DNA of 64,000 nucleotides from Verrucomicrobia bacterium LP2A (GTDB taxonomy: Bacteria > Verrucomicrobiota > Verrucomicrobiia > Methylacidiphilales > Methylacidiphilaceae). How positions within the stretch are numbered: position 1 is the stretch's first letter; the number at the start of each line of letters is the position of its first letter. The notes under the pieces are model-generated. The model saw only the letters and a list, made by a program, of their open reading frames with translations. It searched no databases and was not told the origin of the DNA. This document shows, in pieces, positions 34,824 through 44,199 of this stretch. The translations under genes and the position numbers were made by a program. The stretch lies in assembly GCA_000526255.1 (NCBI GenBank), contig JAFS01000002.1:1107925-1171924 (forward strand), in the 5' to 3' direction.

Positions 34824-35513
34824 ATGACGCCGGCGGAGCAGGAGGTTGCGCACGGAGACGCGGACGGGCGAAGGGAAATAGCTTCCGGCGGCGCTCTCTT
34901 GGGGCTCTTGCCCTGGCATCCGCTCGCAGCGGAACGGCCCCTCTTCCGTTCCGGGCTCTCGAGCTGGACAGGCCACATTCCCTTTGCGTTCTGGCTGGTT
35001 GCGGCTCTTCGGCCAAACGCTGTTGTCGAGGTCGGGACGACGAGTGGGGATTGCTATCTGGCGTTCTGCCAGGCGATCGAGGCTCTTTCCCTGCCGGCTC
35101 GGGCTTATGGAGTGGTTTGTGGGAAGGATGAGGGCGCGGAATGCTGCTACGAGAAGCTCCAGCAAGCTCATGAGGAACGCTATGGCCGCTTCTCGCGCTT
35201 GCTCGGAATCGATTCCAACGAGGCCACGGCTCTTTTCTCAGACGGGACCATCGACCTGCTTCACATAACGGGTTGCCCTAGCTTCCGGGAGGCGCGAGAG
35301 GAGTTTTCCGGCTGGCTGCCAAAATTAAGCCCAAACGGAATTGTCCTGGTGGATGGCGTGACCGATTGGCGGGAGGGACGGGATATTTGGCGGTTTTGGA
35401 ACGAGCTGCGGGAGGCTTGTCCCTCCTTTCTCTTTCCCCATGCAGGTGGACTCGGGGTGCTGCGGATTGGCCCGGGGGCTCCGGAGGCCGTCCAGAGGCT
35501 GGTTGCCTTTTGA
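34824..35513 (+). CDS. class I SAM methyltransferase-like protein (Methyltransf_24 type)
   Basis: A 229-aa protein starting ATG 34824 behind AAGGAAAGAG. It has the fold pattern FWLVAALRPNAVVEVGTTSGDCYLAFCQAIEAL, ALFSDGTIDLLHITGCPSF and GWLPKLSPNGIVLVDGVTDWREG. In relatives the segment reads HIDGLHTY; here the D and H are replaced (HITGCPSF), and the usual DTWxGD is VCGKDEG, so catalytic competence is doubtful. It lies between the two sulfotransferase copies and may have been part of the duplicated unit. Confidence 0.7.
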   Translation: MTPAEQEVAHGDADGRREIASGGALLGLLPWHPLAAERPLFRSGLSSWTGHIPFAFWLVAALRPNAVVEVGTTSGDCYLAFCQAIEALSLPARAYGVVCGKDEGAECCYEKLQQAHEERYGRFSRLLGIDSNEATALFSDGTIDLLHITGCPSFREAREEFSGWLPKLSPNGIVLVDGVTDWREGRDIWRFWNELREACPSFLFPHAGGLGVLRIGPGAPEAVQRLVAF

Positions 35514-35516
35514 AGG

Positions 35517-35639
35517 AATCTATATCCGGTCGGTGCAAGAGCGCACAAGGGGATGCGGTGAGTCGAGCAGCACGAGAATCTGCAAGACTTATTTACTTGA
35601 GGCGTTACGGAAGCCATAGCAGCATTCCCCGTCATCCTC
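35517..35639 (+). repeat. intact copy of the sulfotransferase leader
   Basis: 123 bp upstream of ATG 35640, homologous to 32113-32189 plus 33610-33652. It includes GGAAGCCATAGCAGCATTC just before the start, against GGAAGCCATAGGAGCATTC in the other copy. It shows the leader was duplicated with the gene before IS copy 1 inserted. Confidence 0.6.
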
Positions 35640-38429
35640 ATGAAACCCCGCGCTATCCTCGTCTTGGGTATGCACTGCTGCGGGACTGGAGCCCTGACCC
35701 GCTGCCTCGGCCTTCTAGGCGCGGAGTTGGGTTCGAGCTTCATCGCGCCGGCCGCGGACAATCCGGCTGGCTTTTGGGAGGATGTGAGGTTTGTCTCCCT
35801 CAATCAGCGGTTGACCCAACTGTTGGGAGAGGAATGGAATCGCTGGTGGGAACATCTAATACCTCCGGAAAGTCCCCTATCTCCCTGTGATGTTCATTCC
35901 TTGGTTGCCGAGGTGGTCGAAGAGATCGAGGAGAGGTTTGCCTCCTGCCCGTTGTGGGCCGTAAATGATCCAAGAACCCTGCGGATTCTTCCTTTTTGGG
36001 AGGAGGTCCTGCGCCGAGCGCGCGTCGAGACCGATATGGTCCTCGTCGTCTGCCATCCGCTGGCCTGCACGCAGCCGCTTGAGCAGCGCTATGGCATTCC
36101 AGAGGCTCGATCCCTCCTTCTTTGGACAGGCCAGTACCTCGGGCATTGGCCTCGTCTTGCGGCGAGGCCCTTTCAGGCCGTCGACTACGACCGACTCCTG
36201 GAAGATCCGGATCGGGAGCTGCGGCGGCTGAGCGCTCGGTTGGGATTACCCTGGTCCGAGGCAGCGAAGGAGGAAGTCCGCAAATTCCTGAAGCCCGATC
36301 TTCGGCATGCTCGTTGCACCATCAATGACCTGAGGAATCGGCCCAATGTTCTGCCTATCGTCGTGGAGACCCTTGAAGCGCTCGAGGACCTCTGCGTCGA
36401 TCGCGAACCGTCGGCGGTTTCTGCCCGGATGGAGGCTCTGCATGCTGAGTTTCGTCGAATGGTTCCGCTACTGCGCGCCCTTGATGCACAAGCAGGCTTC
36501 GCGCGGCGGGCGGAGCAGGAGTCGGTGGCTTTGCGCGGGCTTGTAGAAGCGCGCGAACGGGAGCTTGCCGAACTACGCGAGGAGAGGGCCCGGTCACGGA
36601 CTTGGCGATGGGTCGAACGGTTGCGGGGTTGCGAGCGATCCTTTCGCAGGTGGTCGCGAACGGTGGTAAAAACTGAGTGCATCCCAGGAGTTAAGACGCA
36701 TGCAAGAGACACAATAGACTCGCTGGATTACGAAGAATGGATGTCAACCCTCGAGCCCTTCAGCCTGCCCAATGAAGACGAAGTGGCGGCCATGCTTCAA
36801 CAGATGGGAGGTAAAGCACCCAAAATCTCCCTTGTAGTGCCGGTCTGGGAAACACCTGAAAAGCATTTGCGCGAATGCATTGAAGCGGTGAGACATCAGT
36901 CCTATCCACACTGGGAATTATGCCTGGCCGATGACTGCTCGACACAGCCTCACGTAAAGAACGTCTTGAAAGAATATGCTGCAGAAGATGCGCGCATCAA
37001 AATCACTTTCCGAGAAGAGAAAGGTCATATATCGCGTGCCAGCAACACCGCACTAGAACTGGCGGCAGGGGATTATGTTGCTTTTCTGGGGCACGCTGAC
37101 TTGTTATCACAACACGCTCTCTATTTTATGGCACAAGTCGTCGTCAAGCATCGCGGAGCAAAGATTGTCTACAGCGACGAAGACAAGATCGATGAACAGG
37201 GTCGCCGCTTCGAGCCGCACTTCAAAAGCGATTGGAACCCCGATTTGCTCTATTCCATCAACTATGCTCGCCATCTTAGCGTTTACCAGCATGATCTCAT
37301 CAAAACGATTGGGGGTTTCCGTGTTGGAGTTGAAGGCAGCCAGGATTATGACTTGTTGCTTCGATGCTTGCCGCACGTAAAACCGAAAGAAATCGTCCAC
37401 ATCGCAAGGATTCTATACCACGAGCGAGCGACGGATGGGTCAAGCGCTCTGGCAACCAATGAGGAAAGCTGCACGGGCCAGGCAGGCATGATAGCGTTGC
37501 AAGACTACTTTACCGAGTGCGGGCCTTCGGGTGTGACCGTAGAGACCGGAATGATGCCCAATTCTTACCGCATTCGCTGGCCGATTCCACTCCCCGCACC
37601 TTTGGTAAGCCTCCTCATCCCAACGCGTGATAAAAGAGAGTTGATCGAGGTGGCGGTCCGCAGTATTCTAGAAAAAAGCGCATATCGCAATTATGAAATA
37701 CTGATTATTGACAATGGTAGCGTTGAAGCGCAGACTATTGAGTGGTTCGCTGAAATTCTGCGGTGGGATTCTCGGGTGCGCGTGCTGGTTTACGACCAGG
37801 CATTTAATTTTTCGGCAATGAATAATTTGGGTGTGCGTCACGCCCGGGGCAGTATTGTGTGTCTGATAAATAACGACGTGGAGGTGATCAACGCGGATTG
37901 GCTTGGCGAGATGGTGAGTCAAGTATGTCGTCCGGACATAGGGTGTGTGGGAGCGAAGTTATATTATCGCGATGGTACGATACAGCATGGAGGAGTGAGA
38001 TTGTCTAGGTGTGGGCTGGCTGGGCATTTACATAAGCACTATCGAGGTAATGCTGCGGGCTATGGCGGTCGATTGAAAGTGGTTCAAAACTGTTCGGGAG
38101 TCACTGGGGCATGCTTGGTCGTGCGGCGGTCTGTTTATGAAGAAGTGGGTGGGCTCGACGAAAGGCTGAAGGTCGCATTCAATGACGTGGACTTTTGCTT
38201 GAGGGTGCGTCGAGCAGGATATCGTAATCTATGGACACCTTACGCCGAGCTGTACCACTATGAATCGGTTAGTCGTGGCTATGATGACACACCGGAAAAA
38301 CAAAGGCGGGTCAGGGAAGAGATGGGGTTTATGAAAGCGAGGTGGGGAAGCCTCCTCGAGGAGGATCCATATTATAACACGAATCTGGAGAATTTTCGGG
38401 AGGAGCTGTCCTTGAAGAGGCATGTATGA
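35640..38429 (+). CDS. chimeric sulfotransferase-like / tandem GT2 glycosyltransferase
   Basis: 929 aa. Residues 1-340 duplicate the sulfotransferase at 33653, including its coiled coil, but the nucleotide-binding loop is changed (GMHCCGTGALTR instead of GMHRCGTSALTR). At about residue 340 (nt 36655) the sequence switches to two GT2 domains: ISLVVPVWETPEKHLRECIE with LADDCST, YSDEDKIDEQGRRFEPHFKS and GSQDYDLLLRCLP; then VSLLIPTRDKRELIEVAVRS with IDNGSVE, CLINNDVEVI and FNDVDFCLRVRRAGY. This matches rhamnan/O-antigen type transferases. The DNA after 36660 is visibly AT-richer with different codon use, so the GT2 half looks acquired and fused in frame. Confidence 0.85.
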   Translation: MKPRAILVLGMHCCGTGALTRCLGLLGAELGSSFIAPAADNPAGFWEDVRFVSLNQRLTQLLGEEWNRWWEHLIPPESPLSPCDVHSLVAEVVEEIEERFASCPLWAVNDPRTLRILPFWEEVLRRARVETDMVLVVCHPLACTQPLEQRYGIPEARSLLLWTGQYLGHWPRLAARPFQAVDYDRLLEDPDRELRRLSARLGLPWSEAAKEEVRKFLKPDLRHARCTINDLRNRPNVLPIVVETLEALEDLCVDREPSAVSARMEALHAEFRRMVPLLRALDAQAGFARRAEQESVALRGLVEARERELAELREERARSRTWRWVERLRGCERSFRRWSRTVVKTECIPGVKTHARDTIDSLDYEEWMSTLEPFSLPNEDEVAAMLQQMGGKAPKISLVVPVWETPEKHLRECIEAVRHQSYPHWELCLADDCSTQPHVKNVLKEYAAEDARIKITFREEKGHISRASNTALELAAGDYVAFLGHADLLSQHALYFMAQVVVKHRGAKIVYSDEDKIDEQGRRFEPHFKSDWNPDLLYSINYARHLSVYQHDLIKTIGGFRVGVEGSQDYDLLLRCLPHVKPKEIVHIARILYHERATDGSSALATNEESCTGQAGMIALQDYFTECGPSGVTVETGMMPNSYRIRWPIPLPAPLVSLLIPTRDKRELIEVAVRSILEKSAYRNYEILIIDNGSVEAQTIEWFAEILRWDSRVRVLVYDQAFNFSAMNNLGVRHARGSIVCLINNDVEVINADWLGEMVSQVCRPDIGCVGAKLYYRDGTIQHGGVRLSRCGLAGHLHKHYRGNAAGYGGRLKVVQNCSGVTGACLVVRRSVYEEVGGLDERLKVAFNDVDFCLRVRRAGYRNLWTPYAELYHYESVSRGYDDTPEKQRRVREEMGFMKARWGSLLEEDPYYNTNLENFREELSLKRHV

Positions 38430-38813
38430 TCTCACTGGAATCGTACCCAGAAAGAGAAAGGTGTAGCGTTGGTGATAGAAGGGACCTATAGGTGATTGAT
38501 TGAGTCGGGGGTTGCTTGAGGAGAAACTTAGGAGGGGATGGAGGGATTGGTTGAGCGGGTGAATAGGCATGCGTGGAGGGGTTAGGAGGATGGCGTACGC
38601 AGGCGGAAGGGAGATGGTGGCGAAGCGGGGGTGAGTAAGAGGGAGGTCACGCTGGGAAGAAATATGCTCGTGTGGCGGGCGCGGATTCAAGTGAGGTAAC
38701 GCATGCTTTTTTAGATCTGATGCGGCGCGGAGGTTAAGGGTTACCTGCTAGTTGGCGTCGGGGACAGGGTGTTTGGTAGCCGTGGAAGCGATATGGTGTA
38801 GCCTTTAACATAG
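38430..38813. other. decayed, strongly G-over-C skewed spacer
   Basis: No open gene is seen; stop codons occur in all plus frames. Across 38461-38640 I counted 86 G and 15 C in 180 bases, unlike anything else in the window. It lies at the edge of the foreign-looking GT2 segment and before a truncated glycosyltransferase. Confidence 0.6.
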
Positions 38814-39038
38814 TTGCAGTGCCTTCGGGGTGTAGATGTTTGGCGAGGTCCACATGGGCTGCCCAAGGTTCGGGAAGGATTGGCGGCGGCTCCCCCCAGG
38901 CTCGTCGTGGTCAGCGACGGGAGCGATTCGCCGGAGCTGTTGCGGCGTCTTGGTCCGGGCACGGTAGGGATTGGACCCGTGGCCGACTTGACTCCCTACT
39001 ACGAGCGGGCTCGTGTCTTCGTGGTGCCGACCCGGTTT

Positions 39039-39046
39039 GCGGCGGG
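39039..39046 (+). repeat. target-site duplication, left copy (IS copy 2)
   Basis: GCGGCGGG; the partner at 40433-40440 is GCCGCGGG, one mismatch, implying some age since insertion. Confidence 0.75.
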
Positions 39047-40432
39047 GCCTCTTCGCTGTTTCAAGTGGGTAGAGCGGGAAGATCGAGCCGCAACTTTCCG
39101 GCTTTGAGGAACGCGGCAATTCTTAGGTAGCGGAAGCTCCGAAAGCCTCTGGCCATCCTTTTGGCCAGCTGGATCAGCCCGTTGATCGCTTCGATGGTTC
39201 CGTTGGTGATCCGGCTCTGGAGAAAGGCGATGATTCCCCCCAGATGCTCTTTGATGGTTTTGGAGAGTCTTCGGAAGGGGGCAAGCCGACTGCGGTCAGC
39301 CCATGGGAGCCACCAGCGGAGCTCTTGGAGAGCCTCCCGCAACCCAATGGCTCTTCCCAATCGAGGATCGGCGGCGCAAAGGGAACTCCGCAGACCCTTC
39401 TGCTCCTCGCTTCGCGTCCATTCGTTGCCTCGGAGCGCCCAGAGGCTTCCTTTCGGCAGCAACCCTTGACGCCCGAACTCCTTGCGCACCTGGTCGACCG
39501 CCTCTCCCGCCATCGGCATGACAGGGAAATGATCAAAAATCCTCTCCGCCTTCGGAAAAAACTCCCGGGCTCCAGAGATGTAGGAGGGGCTCATATCCAT
39601 GCAGATTGCTTCGATCTGCCCTGGATCGGCATTCTGTTCCTTCATCTCCTTGGCGAAGGCCTCCAGAGCCTCCTTTCCTCTCCCCTCGGCAAGGAAGAGC
39701 AGCTTCCGGCTCTCCGCATCGGTAACAACCGTCACGGAACGGTGGCCCCGCTTGCTCCTGGTCTCATCCACCAGGATCTTCTTGACCTCGCCCCAGTCCT
39801 CGCGTCGGTAGGGCTTTTCCACGGAGTGCCCCAAGACCCGCCAGAGCCGGGTATCTTGCTCCTTGAGCATCTCCGCCATCGCGGAAACCGACATCTCCCG
39901 GGAAAGCATCAAAATGACCGCCTCCCTCATGAGAGTAAACCCGCTCCCCGCCCTGGCCCAAGGAACCTCCACCAGCCGAACTCCATGCTCCGGACAGTCG
40001 ATCCGAGGAACCCGAGCGAGCCACTCGGTCCGGTACTGCCAGAAGTTCATGTGCCTCCACCGCTTCTCCACCGTGTCGTGTACGGGGGAAGCTCTTCGAC
40101 ATTCCGGACAGGGAAACCGATGCCCTTGCTGGAAACCTTAGCCAGATCTTCAGAGCATGCTCCTTCGCAGAGAGCTCACTCCGGCTCACCTTCCCTTCCG
40201 AACCCAGTTGCAGCGCCGCAGCAAAAAGCTTGTTCGCGTCCATTCCGCAAGCATCAACCAGGCAGCCCGGTCTGGCCATCCGCCGTCAAGGAGGATCGAC
40301 GAAGTCGAAGGGTCCTTGACGGCTTCCTCTCTCCCCAAAAATCCGTCGAAGACGGATGGCAAGAACCCCGCTTCTTGCCATCCCTTAACCGAAATCCGCT
40401 CCCCCCTTACCCACTCAATTCAGCGAGGAGCC
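39047..40432 (-). mobile_element. ISL3-family insertion sequence, copy 2, defective
   Basis: 1386 bp in opposite orientation to copy 1, with the same termini (GCCTCTTCGCTG... and ...CAGCGAGGAGCC). It is 26 bp shorter than copy 1, explained by a 27-bp internal deletion and a 1-bp insertion. It is flanked by a near-perfect 8-bp duplication inside a glycosyltransferase gene. Confidence 0.9.
39061..40243 (-). pseudogene. frameshifted ISL3 transposase
   Basis: The N-terminus (MDANKLFAAALQLGSEGKVS) and the rest (VEKRWRHMNFWQYRTEW onward) are in different frames. Copy 1 has GGCTCGATTTTCAGC where this copy has GGCTAAGGTTTCCAGC, one base longer. Nine residues (EILSQEDPQ region) are also deleted before LRWWLPWADRS. 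The protein is therefore unlikely to be made intact. Confidence 0.9.
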
Positions 40433-40440
40433 GCCGCGGG
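40433..40440 (+). repeat. target-site duplication, right copy (IS copy 2)
   Basis: GCCGCGGG, partner of 39039-39046 with one mismatch. Confidence 0.75.
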
Positions 40441-40821
40441 TATCCCCATGAAGGCGCATGAGGCGGCCGCACGAGGCGTGCCGATGGTCACAAGTGAGCT
40501 CATCGCTCGTCAGCTCGGCTGGAGGACCGGGGAGGCCCTTCTGAGCACCCCGGTGGAAGACGAAGAGGCCTTTGCCGAAGCTTGCCGGACCCTCTATACC
40601 GATCGTCCACTCTGGGAGCGGCTGCGGGCCGGGGCGCTCGCCTCCGTCACTCAGGATTGCGATCCGAAGCGCTTCTCGGAAGCGGTTCACGCGCTGCTGG
40701 ATGAGCTGGCCGGGTCGAAGTAGGTGCGCTGAGGAATCGGTCAGGCCTAGGATGTCGGGTTCCGCGGGAAAGAGTTTCAGTGCAGGGATGCCGCGATTCG
40801 GTCTTCCTGGACAAGGTACGC

Positions 40822-42885
40822 CTATAGGATAAGCTTGTCTCTTTGTTGCGGTCTCCCGTTCGCTCCGGCTTTCCCTTCCTGCTCCAGGTAGAAGAGCACC
40901 TCCTGGGTCACGGCCTCCGGCTCGATTCCGGTCAAGCAGACCTTGGCGTGCGGACAAGAGCGGGTCAAACAACAGGGGGAACAGGAGATCGGAATGCGGA
41001 GCAGGCTCACCCGGTTGCCGACCGGATGGGCCATTCTCCAATCCACGACTCCTGAAAAAACGGTCACTGTCGGAATCCCGAGGGCTGCGGCGATGTGGCT
41101 GAGCCCCGAATCGTTTCCGACGAAGACCTGAGCAGAGGCGAGAATGCTCGGGATCTCTTCCAAGGAGACTTGCCCGACCAAGTTTTGGCAGCGCGAGGGG
41201 GAAAGGTTGCGGAGAAGGGCTTCGGATGCCTCCCGTTCCGCACGGCCGCCAACGAGCAGGAGGGTGCAATCGTGTTCGGCCGTCAAGAGGGCGCAGAGGC
41301 GGGAGAAATGCTTGAGCGGCCATGCCCGGAGGGGGTCTCCGCAGCCAGGAGCGACGGCGATGAGCCGGGGCATGCCTCCGACTGCGGCCGTCCCTCGTAG
41401 AAAATCCGGTAGGCAAGAGCAGGGGTCCTGGAGGGCCGCACGGATCGCCTCGACGAGGAGTAATGCTGAGGACCGGCGGTGGGTCGGGGCGTGGTCGTCC
41501 CCGGACACTTCTCCGTTCGGTAGCGCAATATCGAGGACGACGTCGGCCCCGGGGGCGGCAAAGCCCGCGCGAAGCTCGGCCCGGACGTGGGAGAGAAGGA
41601 AGCGAGTATCGGGGTCGGTCCGCAGGTCGACGGCCAGGTCGAACTCTCCCAGCGAGTGCGTGATCATGGCGAACCGCTCTCCCACCAAGGCGCTGGCCCC
41701 ACGCCATTCTCCGGAGCGCTCGGGGAAGAAGGCGAACGGGATGATCTCCTGGAAGAAGCCGAGCTTCTGTGCCAGGGGAACGTTCCACGGACCGCAGAGC
41801 AGGGTAATGTCCGCATCCGGCCAGGATCTGCGCAGAAGGTTGTAGGCGGCTATCCGGTTGAGGAAGTCTCCGATATGATCGAGTTGGAGTACCAGGATCC
41901 GTCGGAGAGCGTCGACGCGCCCGTGCAGCCCTTGGATTCCCGATAGGCGGAGGATCTCGAGGGGGCCGTGGCTTGGCTCGAGTGGCTCGGGTTTCGCCTG
42001 CTTTGCGTCGCTAAAGGTCTGGACGGATTCCTCCGCCGTCTGCCCCCGGCGTGCGAAGGAGGTGCGCAGCGCCCGCTCGATTTGGCGCAGCGGCTCGCGC
42101 TCCCGTTTCCGATGCATCCGGTCGACTTCTCGTTGGAGAGGCTCAAGGTAGGTCTGAAGCTGCTTGACTTGATCTCGGAGCGTGCGGAGTTCCTCTACCT
42201 GCGAATAGGGCGTGAACCCGTCGAAGACATTGGGCGGAAGAGCGAGCCGTTCCTGGAGCGCCGCTCGCTCCTTTGCCAGGTAAAAGCGGTTGAGGCCGTC
42301 GAAGTAGGCAAAGAGATAATCCTTGGCCAGGAGGAGAGGCTCCCATTCCGCGAAGGAAGGCTCCTGGCTGTTCGGCCTCGTTGCTTCCACGAGGACGATC
42401 CAGGGACGAACGAGCTGGAAGGAAAATCCCCGCAATACGTCGGCCTCCGCTCCTTCGCAGTGGACTGTCAGGAAGTGGACTGCATCGATCCGGTGCTCCT
42501 CGACGATCTCGTCAAGCGTCCGAACCACGACCTTCCTGGGCTCGGGAAGTAAACCAAACCGTCTCTGATGATCGAGAGCATGCGCCTCGCGGATAGTACT
42601 CAAGCCGGATCCCGGGATGCACCAGAATGGGCGTTCCCCGCTCCGGGCTCCGGCCGCGACCGGGAGGTTGATGTCGCGCGGCCTCGCGGTCGTAAGCCTT
42701 TGCCAAAAGTGAGGGTCGGGCTCAAGGTTGATCCCTCTCCACCCGTTGTCGTAGAAGTGCTTGGTGAGCGAGTCGTTAACGGGGTCTCCGGCTCCGACGT
42801 CGATGTAGAAGCCCATGGGAATATCCGCAAGCGCCCTTCGGAGGACCACGTCCTCGAAGTTCCGGGCGTAGGAGATCCAAGTCAT
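40822..42885 (-). CDS. FkbM methyltransferase / GT9 heptosyltransferase-like fusion
   Basis: 687 aa. The N-terminal 230 residues are an FkbM-type SAM methyltransferase (FYIDVGAGDPVNDSLTKHFY, GWRGINLEPDPHFWQRL, TVHCEGAEADVLRGF). A linker with coiled coil (VEELRTLRDQVKQLQTYLEP) leads to a GT9 domain from about residue 330 (ILVLQLDHIGDFLNRIAAYN, LLCGPWNVPLAQKLGFF, IAVAPGCGDPLRAWPLKHFS, VFVGNDSGLSHIAAALGIPT). Such fusions would both cap or methylate and extend a glycan. ATG 42885 starts the FkbM domain. It is the last complete gene of the glycan island before the TPS secretion cluster. Confidence 0.87.
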   Translation of the reverse strand: MTWISYARNFEDVVLRRALADIPMGFYIDVGAGDPVNDSLTKHFYDNGWRGINLEPDPHFWQRLTTARPRDINLPVAAGARSGERPFWCIPGSGLSTIREAHALDHQRRFGLLPEPRKVVVRTLDEIVEEHRIDAVHFLTVHCEGAEADVLRGFSFQLVRPWIVLVEATRPNSQEPSFAEWEPLLLAKDYLFAYFDGLNRFYLAKERAALQERLALPPNVFDGFTPYSQVEELRTLRDQVKQLQTYLEPLQREVDRMHRKREREPLRQIERALRTSFARRGQTAEESVQTFSDAKQAKPEPLEPSHGPLEILRLSGIQGLHGRVDALRRILVLQLDHIGDFLNRIAAYNLLRRSWPDADITLLCGPWNVPLAQKLGFFQEIIPFAFFPERSGEWRGASALVGERFAMITHSLGEFDLAVDLRTDPDTRFLLSHVRAELRAGFAAPGADVVLDIALPNGEVSGDDHAPTHRRSSALLLVEAIRAALQDPCSCLPDFLRGTAAVGGMPRLIAVAPGCGDPLRAWPLKHFSRLCALLTAEHDCTLLLVGGRAEREASEALLRNLSPSRCQNLVGQVSLEEIPSILASAQVFVGNDSGLSHIAAALGIPTVTVFSGVVDWRMAHPVGNRVSLLRIPISCSPCCLTRSCPHAKVCLTGIEPEAVTQEVLFYLEQEGKAGANGRPQQRDKLIL

Positions 42886-43204
42886 CCTCTCCTCCGAACT
42901 AACGGGTCCTTACCAGCATGGGGAAGGGAGCCTATTGACCATCCCACCGTGCATCGCCTTGTGCGCGGTGTTCGAAACGCATGCTGGATGGTGGTTGGCT
43001 CCTCTCCGCGGCAGAAGAGGCACCCCTTGCGATTCGCATTCCTTTCCGCACCCCATTCCGACGGTTGGTCCAAAGAATTCCGTCCGCGAGCAAGCGCCCA
43101 TGTCGGCTACGGAAGCTGGCGGGTTCGTATGCCTTCCTGTAAGAAAAAACAAGCCTATTTTTCTGCGTGCAGCCGCAACCGTCTCCTCGCCATCGAGCGC
43201 CCTG
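42886..43204. other. intergenic region, nothing recognised
   Basis: These 319 bp lie between the FkbM-GT9 gene and the TPR gene (both minus strand). No protein-like frame or clear hairpin is seen. Confidence 0.5.
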
Positions 43205-44029
43205 CTACGGCGACCGGGTCATGCTCTTGGAACGACTGACCGGCTGAGCGCTTCGGACGGGAAGGGGGGAGCCCTTGGGGGAGGAGCGGACCTGGGCACC
43301 GACGCGGGTGATGTTCTGCAGGATGGTGGGGTTGTTGGGCTGGAGCAGAAAGGCCTTGCTGTAGGCCTGGAGCGCCTCATGAGGGCGGCCGAGCTTCTCG
43401 TAGGCGACTCCCAGGTTGTTCCACGCCTCGACATTGCCGGGCTCGAGCTCAAGGGACTTCTGGTAGGCCCTCGTGGCCTCCGGGAAATGATTGACCTCTC
43501 CAGAAACGATGCCGAGGTTGAACCAGGCGACGCTGCTCGGTGCCAAGCGGCAGACCTTTTCGAATGCGGGCAGGGCCCGGGCGGGGTGGTTGAGATGCTC
43601 TTCCTCGACCCCGAGAGCGAACCAGGCGGTCGGATCGGCCGGGCTCAGCTTCACCGCCCGCTGGTAGGCCGCGAGGGCATGCTTGCGATATCCAGCGGCC
43701 GCATAGGCGCGGCCGAGCCGTAGCCAGGCCTCGCCGCTGCGACTCTCGATCGAGGCTGCCCTGTGGAGGGGAGAAATGGCCTCCGAGGGCCTGCCGGCAA
43801 GAAGGAGGGCTTCGCCCAACCGACGCCAGGCTTGCGCCGAGCGTGGGGTGGCTTGCGCTTCCGCACGAAGCGCTGCGAGCTTCTGCTCCAGGGAGCGATT
43901 CGTGGTCGAGGCGAAAGCGTTCGGGGACACGGTGCCAAAGCCCTGGTCCAGCGGAGCCAGGAGAGCCAGGGCAGCGAGGAGCAGCGGCAAGCCCCGCGGA
44001 TAGGCGGGACCCAGGCGGCTCCAGTCCAT
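43205..44029 (-). CDS. exported tetratricopeptide-repeat protein
   Basis: 274 aa from ATG 44029. An N-terminal hydrophobic signal/anchor (LPLLLAALALLAPLDQGFGT) is followed by at least five TPR units (AWRRLGEALLLAGRPSEAIS, AWLRLGRAYAAAGYRKHALA, AWFALGVEEEHLNHPARALP, AWFNLGIVSGEVNHFPEATR, AWNNLGVAYEKLGRPHEALQ). TPR proteins mediate protein-protein contacts, here probably periplasmic. It is divergent from tpsB across 170 bp, so the two may share regulation. The frame extends upstream to 44230 but overlaps tpsB, so ATG 44029 is preferred. Confidence 0.8.
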   Translation of the reverse strand: MDWSRLGPAYPRGLPLLLAALALLAPLDQGFGTVSPNAFASTTNRSLEQKLAALRAEAQATPRSAQAWRRLGEALLLAGRPSEAISPLHRAASIESRSGEAWLRLGRAYAAAGYRKHALAAYQRAVKLSPADPTAWFALGVEEEHLNHPARALPAFEKVCRLAPSSVAWFNLGIVSGEVNHFPEATRAYQKSLELEPGNVEAWNNLGVAYEKLGRPHEALQAYSKAFLLQPNNPTILQNITRVGAQVRSSPKGSPLPVRSAQPVSRSKSMTRSP

Positions 44030-44199
44030 GGCCTCCAGAGTACACGATCGGCCAACGCGCCTTCCAGAAAGAAAGGACTCCCGGGTCTGGCAAGCTGGCA
44101 TCCTTTGGGGTTGTGCGACTACCAAAAGGAGACGCGATCCAAGGGCGTTTTGGCTTGCCAAGAAAGGGAGGAAGTTGTGCTCTATGAGCGTTTTTTCTT

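Larger units (their letters stand above)
38814..40723 (+). pseudogene. GT4-type glycosyltransferase fragment split by IS copy 2
   Basis: Before the IS the frame reads LVVVSDGSDSPELLRRLGPG, GPVADLTPYYERARVFVVPTRFAAG. After it, AAGIPMKAHEAAARGVPMVTS, LGWRTGEALLSTPVEDEEAF and LYTDRPLWERLRAGALASVTQ, ending at TAG 40721. Removing the IS and one 8-bp duplication restores PTRFAAGIPMKAHEAAARG exactly, the conserved GT4 acidic-motif region. The 5' half of the gene is missing or lost in the skewed region upstream, so the gene was probably already truncated. Confidence 0.8.

Noticed and set aside
38430..38813. Possible group II intron or retron in the skewed spacer
   Set aside because: No reverse-transcriptase frame and no recognisable intron domain V-like hairpin was seen.
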